Shown piece after piece: positions 48,901-55,487 of a stretch of DNA of 64,000 bases. The DNA is from Acholoe squamosa. Lineage: Eukaryota; Annelida; Polychaeta; Phyllodocida; Polynoidae. The stretch lies in the NCBI GenBank assembly GCA_949317995.1, contig OX439040.1, positions 76,729,972-76,793,971 of the forward strand, in the 5' to 3' direction. Positions within the stretch are counted from its first letter, which is position 1, and each line of letters starts with the position of its first letter. Both the position numbers and the translations under genes were made by a program. The notes under the pieces are model-generated. The model had not been told where the DNA came from, ran no database searches, and worked only from the letters and a program-made list of their open reading frames with translations.

Positions 48901-50791
48901 TGCGTCTCGCGGTTATGTTTGTGTATAATACACCTCCTCGCCCGGCAGCGGACAGCGACAGTGCACACGGCGAAAAAGATGCGCCCAGACAATGTTACTA
49001 ACTGTTAGACTAGATATACACCTTGTCGCCCGGCAGCGGACAGCTAAAGCTTTGAATGCGTCTCGCGGTTATGTTTGTGTATAATACACCACCTCGCCCG
49101 GCAGCGGACAGCGACAGCGCGCACGGCAAAAAAAGATGCGCCCGGACCGGGGCTCGATCCGCGCACCTCTGACGGCTGAGCGCAAAGCGCTAAACCACTA
49201 GACCACCGCGTCTCCTCCTCCGAACATGTCTCGCTGTTATTTTTCTCTACTAAATACACCTCCTCGCCCGGCAGCGGACAGCGACAGCGCACACGGCTTT
49301 GTATCATATCCAGACGTGGTTCGAACTGAGCATTTCTCGTCAGTCCCTGTGGTGCACTGCATAGGGAGTTGGACTAAGGACCTGAGATTGCAGGTTCGAC
49401 CCCTACCATGGCAATGAAATATTCTGTTGGTTTTAACATGTAACATATGACATGTAAGGACATGAGAGGCACGGGGTGCGGGTTATCCATGGATAACCGC
49501 ACGCCTTCCAAGAGTCATGCTACAGCATTAATGCTGTGCAATATCGACAGATATGTGGATGGGAATAGCCACCAAAAAGCACTGTGTAACCCAGAAATCG
49601 TGGTATAATGCAAAATACACAACTGCATTCATTAGGTGATGCCAATATCCCATACCAGCTGGCACTGTCTTGCAGACGCCCGCTAAGTCAGAAAGAAAGA
49701 AAGAATAACAACAGTTCATTTTCAGCAATATGTATACATACATTGCTAATCTTATGTTTTTAATAAGACATGAAACCTATATAACTTACAGAAAGCCTAT
49801 TGGGAGTACGTAAAATGACACCTGCTGCCGCCAACCTCATGTCTGCCCTTGACCCTGACCTTCGTGCCAAGGTCACGGCGCTTGACTCTGTGTCTGCGGA
49901 GATTGAGATGGACAGGTCCATCCGGATGTGGAGGATAGCTGCCAAAAAGGTAAGTGCACATCATTGCTGTTGTGCTTGTCTGAAAGAGGGGCTAGCACGG
50001 ATAAGACGTACCTGCGTTAGCAAGTCACGTGACCACCCACTGACCAATCAGGGTGCAGCAATATTTCTGCTGGGCCCCGCGAAGTTATGAACCATCTTTG
50101 AGCATTGTACCAATGATGATAATTTCCGTGCTAGCCCCCTTTAGCCCTGATTATTGCATCATGCACATTGGTCGTCATGATGCATGAATGCAGCCCCAGC
50201 AAGTCGCATGCCGGGGCTGCATTCAACAACTCGCATACAAGACACACCCTGAGTAAATAGAAAAGTTATAAGGTGCACCATGGGGCTGTTTTTGGACAGT
50301 TTAGTACAAATCTAATGTAATTCTACTCTGCCTATAAGGTGTTGGTAACTATATGGCTCCATAGGCCTCAGAGACTCATATAAGCTGTGGCCTGTAAGTG
50401 AGGCACTTCAGTAGTAGAAGATTTATGAACCCACATTTAAATACTTGTTAAAGTATGATGAAGAACTTCATTGTTAACAGTGCTGCATATAAGCGGTGGC
50501 TTATACGCGAGGCACTTTGGTAGTAGAAGTAATGGAAAACCTCCATGGAGTTGGAGGATTTGCCACAAATCCTTTTACGGCAAATCCTCCAGCTCCAAGT
50601 AGAATGTGGAAATAAACCTACAGTAGGAACAATAGGGTACAGAGCCAGGTGGAGTTTAAGCTTTATGAACGCACATTAATATGCTGGTTAGATGTTTGAC
50701 CTTGACCTTGCAGGATGAGGAGTTTCTGACAGAGGAGTCCATGTTCCTACAAGCAATACGCCACACGCCGTACAGCGACACCGCCACCTAA
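30925..50791 (+). CDS. FBF1: Fas-binding factor 1 (Albatross), centriolar distal appendage protein
   Basis: FBF1 is a component of centriole distal appendages/transition fibres needed for ciliogenesis, and is also reported at epithelial junctions. The CDS starts at 30931. Exons: 30925-30979, 31860-31894, 32301-32444, 32942-33056, 33364-33567, 33945-34004, 34077-34109, 34383-34637, 35232-35334, 36097-36326, 37198-37696, 38660-38725, 39146-39216, 39436-39750, 40982-41029, 41220-41347, 41993-42193, 42715-42815, 43246-43293, 43640-43798, 44019-44266, 44559-44677, 45288-45410, 45753-45896, 46207-46425, 47015-47152, 47658-47796, 49792-49949, 50714-50791. All phases agree: 4,230 nt, 1,409 residues (human about 1,133). 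Diagnostic matches: DPLADLLSDDE, FVLDKKYTKPE, EDDFNFGGY, DWLGLS and the coiled-coil C-terminal half. A 5' UTR exon is missing. Confidence 0.93.
31459..31691 (+). mobile_element. 233-bp TA-flanked MITE, copy 2
   Basis: In FBF1 intron 1, flanked by TA. Ends are CCGTAATCTCCCGCG / CGCGGGAGTTTATGG. The length is identical to the other copies. Confidence 0.85.
31860..31894 (+). CDS. FBF1: FBF1 exon 2
   Basis: A 35-base exon between CTTCAG and GTAAGT. It encodes APKKKQPPASAG in the phase required by exon 1. Confidence 0.8.
32301..32444 (+). CDS. FBF1: FBF1 exon 3
   Basis: It encodes a basic RARRGG start followed by DDDFYKSLAADIGDDVSDVS and ADPAAMLKGMD. This matches the family's EADPQALLQAMKDLD region. 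Borders are TTTCAG and GTAGGT. Confidence 0.88.
32942..33056 (+). CDS. FBF1: FBF1 exon 4
   Basis: It encodes DMDDMDAALFGPKKTTPKTP and a proline/serine-rich tail. An internal CCCA|GTAAGA could serve as an alternative donor 18 bases earlier. Confidence 0.85.
33364..33567 (+). CDS. FBF1: FBF1 exon 5
   Basis: It encodes the conserved LDFDDYDDPLADLLSDDE followed by a charged linker. Borders are CCTACAG and GTAAGA. Confidence 0.9.
33945..34004 (+). CDS. FBF1: FBF1 exon 6
   Basis: A 60-base exon, SRRLEINRPPTRSGNNKKPL, in frame with its neighbours. Borders are TAACAG and GTGAGT. Confidence 0.8.
34077..34109 (+). CDS. FBF1: FBF1 exon 7: 33-base microexon, basic
   Basis: It lies between CCTCAG and GTGCCA. 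It is exactly 33 bases, phase 1 on both sides, and encodes AKKKRRKQHKT. Skipping it preserves frame, so it may be a cassette. The donor GTGCCA is weak. Confidence 0.6.
34383..34637 (+). CDS. FBF1: FBF1 exon 8
   Basis: It encodes ARKEEKSMFDDDDDVLGMFD, then SIMDDLLGTGG and REFVLDKKYTKPE. All three blocks match human FBF1 in order. Borders are TTTTCAG and GTAAGA. Confidence 0.93.
34640..35220. other. FBF1 intron 8
   Basis: It contains a partial copy of dispersed family R2 (GGCCGCTGATGCAGGAGTAC near 34666) and C-rich runs. No exon is seen. Confidence 0.45.
35232..35334 (+). CDS. FBF1: FBF1 exon 9
   Basis: It encodes NEDDFNFGGYMPSAVTTPGS and SKRSVR, matching the family GDEDFTFGAYQPTV block. Borders are TGACAG and GTAGGA. 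Confidence 0.92.
35335..36096. repeat. FBF1 intron 9 with R2-family fragments
   Basis: Segments near 35345-35440 and 35790-35990 carry the R2 pattern: GCATTAATGCATCATG, TCATGATGCATGAATG and related blocks. No coding potential is seen. Confidence 0.5.
36097..36326 (+). CDS. FBF1: FBF1 exon 10
   Basis: It starts RFEGDDDDG, passes a glycine/arginine-rich stretch and contains DSRDWLDIASNEIP, a divergent first member of the DWLG repeats. Borders are ATCCAG and GTAAGT. Confidence 0.88.
36433..36665 (+). mobile_element. 233-bp TA-flanked MITE, copy 3
   Basis: In FBF1 intron 10, flanked by TA. Ends are CCGTATTCTCCCGCG / CGGGAGTTTACGG. Same orientation as copies 2 and 4. Confidence 0.85.
37198..37696 (+). 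CDS. FBF1: FBF1 exon 11: DWLG repeat domain
   Basis: The largest exon (499 bases). It encodes eight DWLG-type motifs (DWLGLS, DWLGVS, DWLGTS, DWLGAS, DWLGVK, DWLGFS, DWLGIS, DYLGLS) separated by Ser/Lys/Asp-rich spacers. Human FBF1 shows a single clear ADWLGLKDED. Borders are TTACAG and AA|GTAAGT. Confidence 0.93.
38341..38556. mobile_element. MITE-like element (TTATGACC family), copy 1
   Basis: It contains CCCGCTTATGACCAGGTATG and CCCAGCTTATGACTTGGGTT in repeated arrangement and ends GGGGTTCTACGGTA. A diverged copy occupies 41570-41720. Confidence 0.55.
38660..38725 (+). CDS. FBF1: FBF1 exon 12
   Basis: It encodes SASKSRADERGLDLFSPPKD, resembling the DLDLFP segment after the DWLG motif in vertebrates. 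Borders are TTGCAG and AA|GTAAAT. Confidence 0.85.
38846..39028. mobile_element. MITE with CATACCTGCAAACTCC ends, copy 1
   Basis: CATACCTGCAAACTCC at left and GGAGTTTGCAGGTATG at right are perfect 16-base inverted ends. A second copy with matching interior (CATCCAGATCCAATGAGAT) is at 51945-52268. Confidence 0.75.
39146..39216 (+). CDS. FBF1: FBF1 exon 13
   Basis: It encodes NASFPWESDAAGSRRRGRAR followed by TPQK. Borders are TTTCAG and GTACAC; the phases fit both neighbours. Confidence 0.85.
39436..39750 (+). CDS. FBF1: FBF1 exon 14: proline/serine/threonine-rich linker
   Basis: It encodes a low-complexity linker with SPKRPASPRGPSPADSPRDL, a short conserved-looking helix MATLDALKKMDQ, and a Thr/Pro/Gly tail. 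Borders are TTCCAG and CATG|GTAAGG. A 35-bp minisatellite begins about ten bases past the donor. Confidence 0.9.
39757..40812. repeat. 35-bp minisatellite beginning at the FBF1 exon 14 donor
   Basis: About 30 copies of a 35-bp unit (core CTTTGTAGTGACAACTGATA then GACTTATGTAG). Variation is almost confined to CCG, CTG or CAG before ATAGAC/GTAGAC. The first unit starts about ten bases after the donor GTAAGG. Copies are nearly identical, so expansion or homogenisation is recent. Confidence 0.97.
40982..41029 (+). CDS. FBF1: FBF1 exon 15
   Basis: A 48-base exon, DPQFSNSDAGTIGKLL, between AATAG and GTATGT. Its length is a multiple of three, so it could be skipped without shifting frame. Confidence 0.75.
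   Translation: MLNFQILMLEQLGNY
41220..41347 (+). CDS. FBF1: FBF1 exon 16
   Basis: It encodes SPIPSTFSPLPAANTQMEEF then a Gln/Glu-rich helix, where the coiled-coil half begins. Borders are TTACAG and GTGAAG. Confidence 0.9.
41448..41530 (-). repeat. Dispersed repeat family R1, partial copy 2
   Basis: The inverted fragment GCCCAGTGGGTCCGCCATTT ... GCCAGAACCAGC matches the ends of the copies at 2995 and 42905. Confidence 0.55.
41570..41953. repeat. Diverged TTATGACC element whose end expanded into an 18-bp array
   Basis: The first 150 bases resemble 38341-38556 (GGCTTCTAAAATTAGCTGAA...). From 41721 GACTTATGACCGAGGTCAAC-type units of about 18 bases repeat roughly 12 times with one-base variants (GACC/GACA, GTCA/GTCG). 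Confidence 0.75.
41993..42193 (+). CDS. FBF1: FBF1 exon 17: glutamine/methionine-rich
   Basis: It encodes MEQQRMMAEQQERRRQQMQQ and a Met/Gly-rich segment (SMMPGMGMGFGSSM), ending DELLGQ. Borders are CCATAG and CAG|GTTAGT. A degenerate pyrimidine-rich array starts within ten bases of the donor. Confidence 0.9.
42200..42505. repeat. Degenerate pyrimidine-rich array at the FBF1 exon 17 donor
   Basis: TCCTTTCTCTCCTTTGGTCC-type units of about 15-18 bases, strongly drifted, start seven bases after the donor. The complementary strand gives a lysine/glycine/glutamate collagen-like frame that is not a gene. Confidence 0.8.
42715..42815 (+). CDS. FBF1: FBF1 exon 18
   Basis: It encodes VKRLEMEKMHLTTLLDTTRQ then HGEEMKFLEDSHK, matching human LELERAQHELLLGSLQQQHQ and ADLELIESAHR. 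Confidence 0.93.
42905..43125 (+). repeat. Dispersed repeat family R1, copy 3
   Basis: It contains GGAGTGGAGCTGGTTCTGGC, CATGTCCCTGGAAGTGGATG and ATATGGGTCTAGGCTCCTAT, in the same order as the copy at 2995. Confidence 0.6.
43246..43293 (+). CDS. FBF1: FBF1 exon 19
   Basis: It encodes KRVEMMEESWNRREQR, equivalent to the human SRIKVLETSYQQREERL heptad region. Borders are TTTCAG and CG|GTAAGT. Confidence 0.92.
43640..43798 (+). CDS. FBF1: FBF1 exon 20
   Basis: Coiled coil LREESEFLVTQGQKKAEMVE continuing to AEIERLREQHR. Borders are ATACAG and AG|GTAGGT. Confidence 0.92.
44019..44266 (+). CDS. FBF1: FBF1 exon 21
   Basis: It encodes LDGVRKEHEASLERLRRAKE and the conserved QISVNTRGLNDLQNQVQ ... 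DEREVAARSRDEQLK, matching human ELSSRVEASHLTTSQERELG. A decayed copy of its last 46 bases lies in the next intron. Confidence 0.93.
44448..44493 (+). pseudogene. Decayed partial duplicate of FBF1 exon 21 with its donor
   Basis: The block reads VATHSRDEQFKG against VAARSRDEQLKG in the real exon and is followed by GTAC in place of GTAT. No in-frame acceptor fits, so it is unlikely to be spliced in. Confidence 0.7.
44559..44677 (+). CDS. FBF1: FBF1 exon 22
   Basis: It encodes ALHDRLERQQHDNEQERARL then LLSKLEAQLTEQVRSNEE, collinear with human ALQERLGQQQRDMEEERSR. Borders are TCCTAG and GTGAGT. Confidence 0.93.
44678..45287. other. FBF1 intron 22
   Basis: It has a short CTTTCTTTTTT tract near 44780 and otherwise ordinary AT-rich sequence. 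No element is recognised. Confidence 0.5.
45288..45410 (+). CDS. FBF1: FBF1 exon 23
   Basis: It encodes EKWRVRQEEGRLQAAQDALE and a basic coiled coil ending ENIQKSK. It matches human QERWRVTAEQSKAESMQRAL. Borders are TTGCAG and GTGATC. Confidence 0.93.
45434..45606. repeat. Dispersed repeat family R2, copy
   Basis: GCATCATGCCCATTGGTCGT, a hairpin around AATGAAGTCCTGGCGAG / CTCGTCAGGACTTCATT, and GCATTATGACGACCAAGG. It shares its order of blocks with 53101-53278. Confidence 0.65.
45753..45896 (+). CDS. FBF1: FBF1 exon 24
   Basis: It encodes DQLLDEQKTVLAQLYEERRQ then LAQERAAFDMDSKLNTEKAQ. It matches human SALLEEQKSVMLKCGEERRR. Borders are AAACAG and GTATGT. Confidence 0.93.
46207..46425 (+). 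CDS. FBF1: FBF1 exon 25
   Basis: It encodes GAELEGSVRIINDEKGRLAQ and continues to QVRQRSKDIEDMCL. Borders are CAACAG and CTTG|GTGAGT. Its last 30 bases plus donor are the seed of the tandem array that follows. Confidence 0.92.
46426..46800 (+). repeat. ~60-bp minisatellite made of FBF1 exon 25 end plus splice donor
   Basis: Six copies follow the real donor. Each repeats AGGACATAGAGGAYATGTGCTT (exon-derived) with TTGGTGAGTGT (donor) and about 25 bases of intron. GT dinucleotides of the copied donors are at 46484, 46544, 46597, 46667, 46731 and 46791, after the genuine one at 46426. Confidence 0.95.
47015..47152 (+). CDS. FBF1: FBF1 exon 26
   Basis: It encodes MAAQAREAGETALSEARRLE and IQAQLQTLHTKERQIAQ, equivalent to human KYEEGERALREAQQ...QQQQERLRKQEQ. 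Borders are CCACAG and GTACGT. Confidence 0.92.
47153..47657. other. FBF1 intron 26
   Basis: T-rich sequence near 47330 and otherwise nothing recognised. Confidence 0.5.
47658..47796 (+). CDS. FBF1: FBF1 exon 27
   Basis: It encodes ERLSLAKERQNIEANAKSLM followed by CVSCRTPV, a lone CxxC pair. It matches human EHLSLAQQRLQLDRAR. Borders are TTACAG and CAGG|GTGAGT. Confidence 0.9.
48544..48652. mobile_element. Hairpin element, ~45-base arms
   Basis: CAATGGATAATTCATGACGA through GGCTAATGACAC is repeated inverted after an 18-base loop. The arms match at most positions. It fits a foldback MITE or a stable RNA hairpin inside FBF1 intron 27. Confidence 0.7.
48770..49310. repeat. Tandem copies of a CCCGGCAGCGGACAGCGACA module
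   Basis: The block (TACACCTCCTCGCCCGGCAG plus CGGACAGCGACAGCGC) recurs about six times, near 48778, 48861, 48928, 49018, 49087 and 49255. Between copies lie CGTCTCGCGGTTATGTTTGT and tRNA-like sequence. It looks like head-to-tail SINE-like monomers. Confidence 0.75.
49141..49211 (-). other. tRNA-like sequence (SINE head)
   Basis: Read on the minus strand it has a B-box-like GGATCGAGCCC and an A-box-like TGGTCTAGTGG at tRNA spacing. The acceptor stem does not pair well, so a tRNA-derived SINE head is more likely than a functional tRNA. Confidence 0.55.
49346..49413 (+). other. Second tRNA-like sequence
   Basis: GTGGTGCACTGCATAGG, then GGACTAAGGACCTGAGATTG, then a canonical B box GGTTCGACCCC. 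It has tRNA-like order and spacing but no convincing cloverleaf, and lies beside the SINE-like array. Confidence 0.5.
49792..49949 (+). CDS. FBF1: FBF1 exon 28
   Basis: It encodes ESLLGVRKMTPAAANLMSAL then AEIEMDRSIRMWRIAAKK. This aligns with the human C-terminal DPSPLHLHARLALLRHMAEQ region. Borders are TTACAG and GTAAGT. Confidence 0.88.
49983..50142. mobile_element. 160-bp MITE with GGGGCTAGCACGGA ends
   Basis: AAAGAGGGGCTAGCACGGA and TCCGTGCTAGCCCCCTTT are inverted ends with one mismatch. A short relative is at 18919-19010. Confidence 0.7.
50145..50232. repeat. Dispersed repeat family R2, short copy
   Basis: TTGCATCATGCACATTGGTC followed by a GCAGCCCC...GGGGCTGC hairpin. It matches the R2 pattern at 45434 and 53101. 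Confidence 0.55.
50525..50610. repeat. Small hairpin
   Basis: GGAGTTGGAGGATTTGCC and GGCAAATCCTCCAGCTCC are inverted around a 17-base loop in FBF1 intron 28. Confidence 0.7.
50714..50791 (+). CDS. FBF1: FBF1 exon 29 (stop codon)
   Basis: The acceptor is CCTTGCAG. It encodes DEEFLTEESMFLQAIRHTPY and ends at TAA 50789-50791. It matches human DRDFLENEQFFLETLKKGSY, the conserved C terminus. Confidence 0.92.
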   Translation, partial: DEEFLTEESMFLQAIRHTPYSDTAT

Positions 50792-51496
50792 CTGCCACAT
50801 CCCATAGTAATCAGTGTCTCAGTTACTATGGTAATAACAGTCATATTAACCAAAACAGGGATCATGTTGCCATGGAAACAACTTAAAATCTTTAGCCGCC
50901 CAATTGGAAGCCAATCTGGACTGTAAAATGTACCATGGCAACCATCATGGCAGCAACCCGTGTCCTTCAGGTCGCACCCTGTCCTCATTAACATTGAAAT
51001 GAACTTGAGACATATTGAAGTGTTTGGTGTAATGTGATATTGTCTTGAAACTGCAGCAATCGTCCGTCCAACCAGTTTTACAAAATAAGTGTTACTGTAA
51101 CCTTTCGTTTCGAGTTATGACAGGGTGCCAAATAATTGTCCATCCAATATAGTCAATACCAGAGTAAACACAATACTTTTAACAGTCGTGCCTTTCTGAC
51201 CAGTGCGGATCCTCTAGTGTAAGACTGCCTGTAGACATGGTTAGCAGGGATGTTTTCTTCTCAAAACAGTTCATGATATTAGATAGAGATAGTAAATTGG
51301 TCTGTGTTAGTGGCTACCCATCTGCTGCGTCAGAGTAAAGCTGTAAAAACTGATAAAGATGACAAGTGCCTAAGTACCTAAAGTCTACAACAGAAAATTC
51401 CAGGGTTTTATCAGTTTTTGTACTTACTGGGGTATATATTGTTAGGCCTATATCAATTTACAATTTGTATAGTTTTTACAATTCTTATGTGAATTA

Positions 51497-51729
51497 CCGT
51501 AATCTCCCGCGTAGAAGACGTGCTGCGCGTATAAGACGCACCCCAAACTTAGCACATGCATTTTCGCGTATAAGACGCACCTCTTAGGTACCAATTTTGT
51601 AAATTCAGTACATTTCTATAGTAAAAGTACCCCTCGTATAAGACACACCCCCAATTTCAGTACATCCTATAAGACTCCCCAGCATTTTGTTTGGCGTAGA
51701 GGACGCGTCTTATACGCGGGAGATTACGG
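51497..51729 (+). mobile_element. 233-bp TA-flanked MITE, copy 4
   Basis: In the FBF1 3' UTR/downstream region, flanked by TA. The 15-base ends CCGTAATCTCCCGCG / CGCGGGAGATTACGG are perfect. Confidence 0.85.
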
Positions 51730-51944
51730 TATTTGTATATATGTAATGTAGAATTCATATGTCCAAGATAAATTGCAGGATCATTAACTTAAATCATTAA
51801 TGTTTACTCAGTATACAAAAAAAAACACAGTATGTTCAAATACAGAATCTGCATAAAGGTGTGGGATTTCTAGCCCCTCCCCCCTAAAAAGAGGGTAAGG
51901 CTTTTTTTTTTTTGCTGTTTTTTTCAACAGATCCATGCAGAGTC

Positions 51945-52268
51945 CATACATGCAAACTCCTCAGTTTTCTTAGTTTTTCTATGATCTGCCAGGGACCATT
52001 TTTTGATTCATCCAGATCCAATGAGATATCATTTTAACATATATATGGGGGGGGGGATGGTCTTAGAAAATTTCAGCTACAAGGGTATCAGCTATCCACA
52101 AAAAGCACCAGATCATGCACCATTTGGCTTCTCGAAATACACAGATTTTCTGGGGGACACCCCACCCCCCCCCACCCCAATTTTCACCATTTAATCGATT
52201 TCTAAGGGAAAATGTCATCACTTCTAAGGACTCCGTTTTTTTTTTCTCGTCTGGAGTTTGCATGTATG
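51945..52268. mobile_element. MITE with CATACATGCAAACTCC ends, copy 2
   Basis: CATACATGCAAACTCC / GGAGTTTGCATGTATG inverted ends. The interior has G and C homopolymers and matches 38846-39028 at several blocks. Confidence 0.75.
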
Positions 52269-53100
52269 AGAGTCCCACCAGACTATTCCTCTTATGTTTA
52301 GAATGTTAGAATGGATAACTGTGTGTATTGCAAGTGTTCATCTGTGATAGAATGTATAGTGAGACCTAAATGAGTAATACTGTATATATGTCGAGTGGAA
52401 TAAGCCCCCACTAAAGAGTTTTACTGAATACATGTAAGACCAAATAAACAAATACTCGCATATAAAGGACAAAGGCCCTTGCTTTGTCTTATAGAATCTG
52501 CCAAGAGACAGGCTGTGCCTTAGTGACATGATATACATTCTTTGCAACAACAAAAAACACACCGTTTTTTGGTGTGTTTTTTTAAGTTAAAAATGTTTTT
52601 TAAGTTTTCCAACTTGTTTTGAATGTAAAAGTATGGTCAAATTATGTAAACAGAAATAAAACTTTTTTGACGTTCTATGAAAACGGTTTTATTTCGAGGT
52701 TACAAAAGCGTATTTTTCGATGTAAAACAGACGTAGCAAACACACATCTTTATTAGGTTACAAAAGGTTGAAAACCCTACCGTTTTTTATGTTTTAAAAC
52801 GTTTTTTGACCAAATGTTCGGAAATGTTGAAAAAATGTTTTCTGCTATGTGGGTATATTGCTAAAATAGTGTCAGATTGGCCAAAATATCCCAGGTGCGC
52901 CTTATATGGCTGGCATGTTTACAGGGAGCACCTTATACACAAGGTGCGCCTTATGTGGGAGATACTACGGTGTATATTTATGTAAAAGTACTGTACTGAA
53001 TGTAGGAGAAACTGAATAAATTATTATTATAAAAACAAATAAGGTTTCCCTTCATTCTGTATAACTGCCAGGGTGACAGTTTTTTTATCAGATTGTTAAC

Positions 53101-53278
53101 CCTTTAAAGGCCGCTGACGCAGGAGTGCATCATGCCCATGGGTCGTCATGATGCACCAATTGAAGTGCTGGTGAGACTGCTTGCCAGCACTTCATTGAAG
53201 AATTATGCCGATGCTACGGGGTCCATACATAAACTCCCGGAGGGTCGGCATGATGCCCCAATGAAGTGCTTGCGAGTA
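53101..53278. repeat. Dispersed repeat family R2, long copy
   Basis: GCATCATGCCCATGGGTCGT, TGATGCACCAATTGAAGTGC and a CAGCACTTCATTG inverted block, in the order seen at 45434-45606. Confidence 0.65.
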
Positions 53279-53279
53279 T

Positions 53280-54090
53280 TTATACTGTTTTGCAATATTT
53301 TATGTTTTTGAATAACATGATGTTAGAAATGTTAAAGACTCATTGAGTGCACAGAAAAAATGATGTTTTTTTTTCACTAACGTTGGCAGAACTCATAAAT
53401 ATACGGAAATGATGTGTGTGTTCCTTTTTTTTTTTTTTGTTTCTTTTTACAAAAAGGTTCTGCCAAGAGAAATGAATCAGTAAAGTTAGACTAGGCCAGG
53501 CTAGAGGTGTTGAGACATCCACAGGGATGGGTTCAAATATATGTTGTTTTTTTTTTTTAAAGGGAATGCATGAGAGGAATACACAGAAAATGACATGAAT
53601 CTAACGTTGATATTTACAGTTGTTAGAGACCAGACTGCGTACCCTACATCACCTATACCTGCCTCCCTACTAACCTCTTGGGGTATATTTACCTGCTGTT
53701 CAGAATCAAAGGTAATATTTTATGAGGGGAAAAGGGTTAGGATTTTTATGATAGGGATGCATTGATGATATTAAGGGAATATTTTTCTTAGAATATAGAG
53801 GATATTTTTAAATACAATTCTGGGATTTAGGGTATGCCATATTTCATGCTGATTTTATCTTATAAGGGGATTGCATCTATATATATTGATTAGTAAGGAA
53901 TTAGCGCAGCAGAGCTGCAGTGCCATCTGTCTTTTGGATTTAATGTTATAAACTGCAAATATAATCCATGTGATTCCATTAGTGTATGTTCAAATATATA
54001 GAATGTCAGAGATTGATAGAATAATACAAACATAATGGGTGCTGCATAATGATAGCCTGTACACTGTCCAGTCAACATGCACTAATCCAC
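53280..54090. other. Intergenic, no element recognised
   Basis: AT-rich with poly-T runs near 53430 and 53550. No coding frame or repeat family is identified. Confidence 0.5.
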
Positions 54091-54094
54091 CTCT

Positions 54095-54290
54095 ATAGGA
54101 TTCATTATGGAGGCCTAGTGAAGCCACCATTTTGAATTTCGCTGGTTGAGGTAAACCCTACTGATAAGACATACCATGATGGGTACTTTGTCCCTGGGTA
54201 ACACCCACTTCCAGGGACATGCTGGTCCCATCTTATCAGTGTGTGTGGCCGGAACCAGCTCCAGACCAGCTAGTGGCCAATACACCAAGG
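54095..54290 (-). repeat. Dispersed repeat family R1, copy 4
   Basis: The inverted copy holds CACTTCCAGGGACATGCTGG, CCCATCTTATCAGTG and CCGGAACCAGCTCCAG, matching the copies at 2995 and 42905. Confidence 0.6.
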
Positions 54291-54299
54291 CGCTAGCTG

Positions 54300-55487
54300 G
54301 CGTCTCCCTACCATGCCCAAGTACCTACAAGCTTTTAACACCTCATAAAGACATATACAAACATGTAGGTGCTTCTCCCACCTATACATAGCTATCTCTA
54401 TATACCACGGGTTGGATTGGTGCATGTTGACTGGACTGTGTACAGTCTATCAATACGCAGCTCTGAGTGTGGGGGGCGGGTTGGATTGAATTTTCCTTGT
54501 ATCAGTCTTGAGAATGCCTGTTGAAATGATAAGAAATGGTCATAAACAAACAGCAGCAATCTAATTTTGACCACCCACTCACATCCAAGTTGATAAACAA
54601 TGACCGTGCACTCCCATATGGCAGCCTGAATCCCCCAGAATTTCCCTGAGCCTTGCTCACATAGAAAGTTCTACATTAATTTGGGGTGTTGAGACAAATA
54701 GCTGAATTCAGCAACAAGATACATGTAGATGTTCAGGGATTGTAGATAATATCAATGTGTTACTGTATAAATGCTTATCACATAGGATTTCAAGTCAAAT
54801 CAATCTAGAACTGTGTGACCACCTACCACAAGATCTGTTCTCCAAGGCTGTCTCTGCCTGACTGTTTTGAAAGCAGGAGGAGAACAAAGGAATGGGAGGG
54901 AAATTTGAAATAGACCAATCAAAATACAGAATAGTACATAATGTGTCATTGTGCGTGAAGTTCTGTCATGGTGGGTGAGAGTTGGTGAATCTTGACGCAT
55001 GCTCACATCTCCTCACACAGTCTGTCATGCTAATGTTGGACAAAGCATCTGCCCCTATTATCACTCAATACAGAGTTTTTTAACCAGCCTATGAAGAGTT
55101 CCTGTATATTTGCTCTAATCAGCTGTGACCTAGCTGATCAGTAGACATTAAACCTTCATATCCCATCAAACCAGGACAAACAGATACTTAGATATCATGT
55201 AAAACATATGCAATTCCAATTCAGTGCTATGTCCCATAGACAAAACAAATGAGCTATTATGTCTAATGTATGCACTAAATTACATATACTTGGCTATCAT
55301 TATGTTCCTGATTCATATGTATTTCATGCCATGTAAGAAAGGAACTTGCTCTGTGAAACATAAATTCTCATATTGACATTTACTCAATAGGCCCACTCTG
55401 CAAAGTACAAGCCATGAGAATCCATACAGTTTCCATAGTCTCTTATTGTTGAAGGCTTGGTGAAGAAACGTCATACTGGGTACTAGG
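54300..55487. other. Intergenic, mostly unique
   Basis: No gene is seen. The segment near 54955-55030 (GGGTGAGAGTTGGTGAATCT...) looks like a detached unit of the minisatellite that follows. Confidence 0.45.

Larger units (their letters stand above)
50792..53020 (+). other. FBF1 3' UTR and downstream sequence
   Basis: AATAAA signals occur at 52655-52660 and 53015-53020. The real polyadenylation site cannot be fixed from sequence. The interval includes MITEs at 51497-51729 and 51945-52268, and is otherwise AT-rich. Confidence 0.45.

Noticed and set aside
49141..49413. Functional tRNA genes
   Set aside because: A and B boxes are present but acceptor stems do not pair and both lie in a repeat cluster; kept as tRNA-like only.
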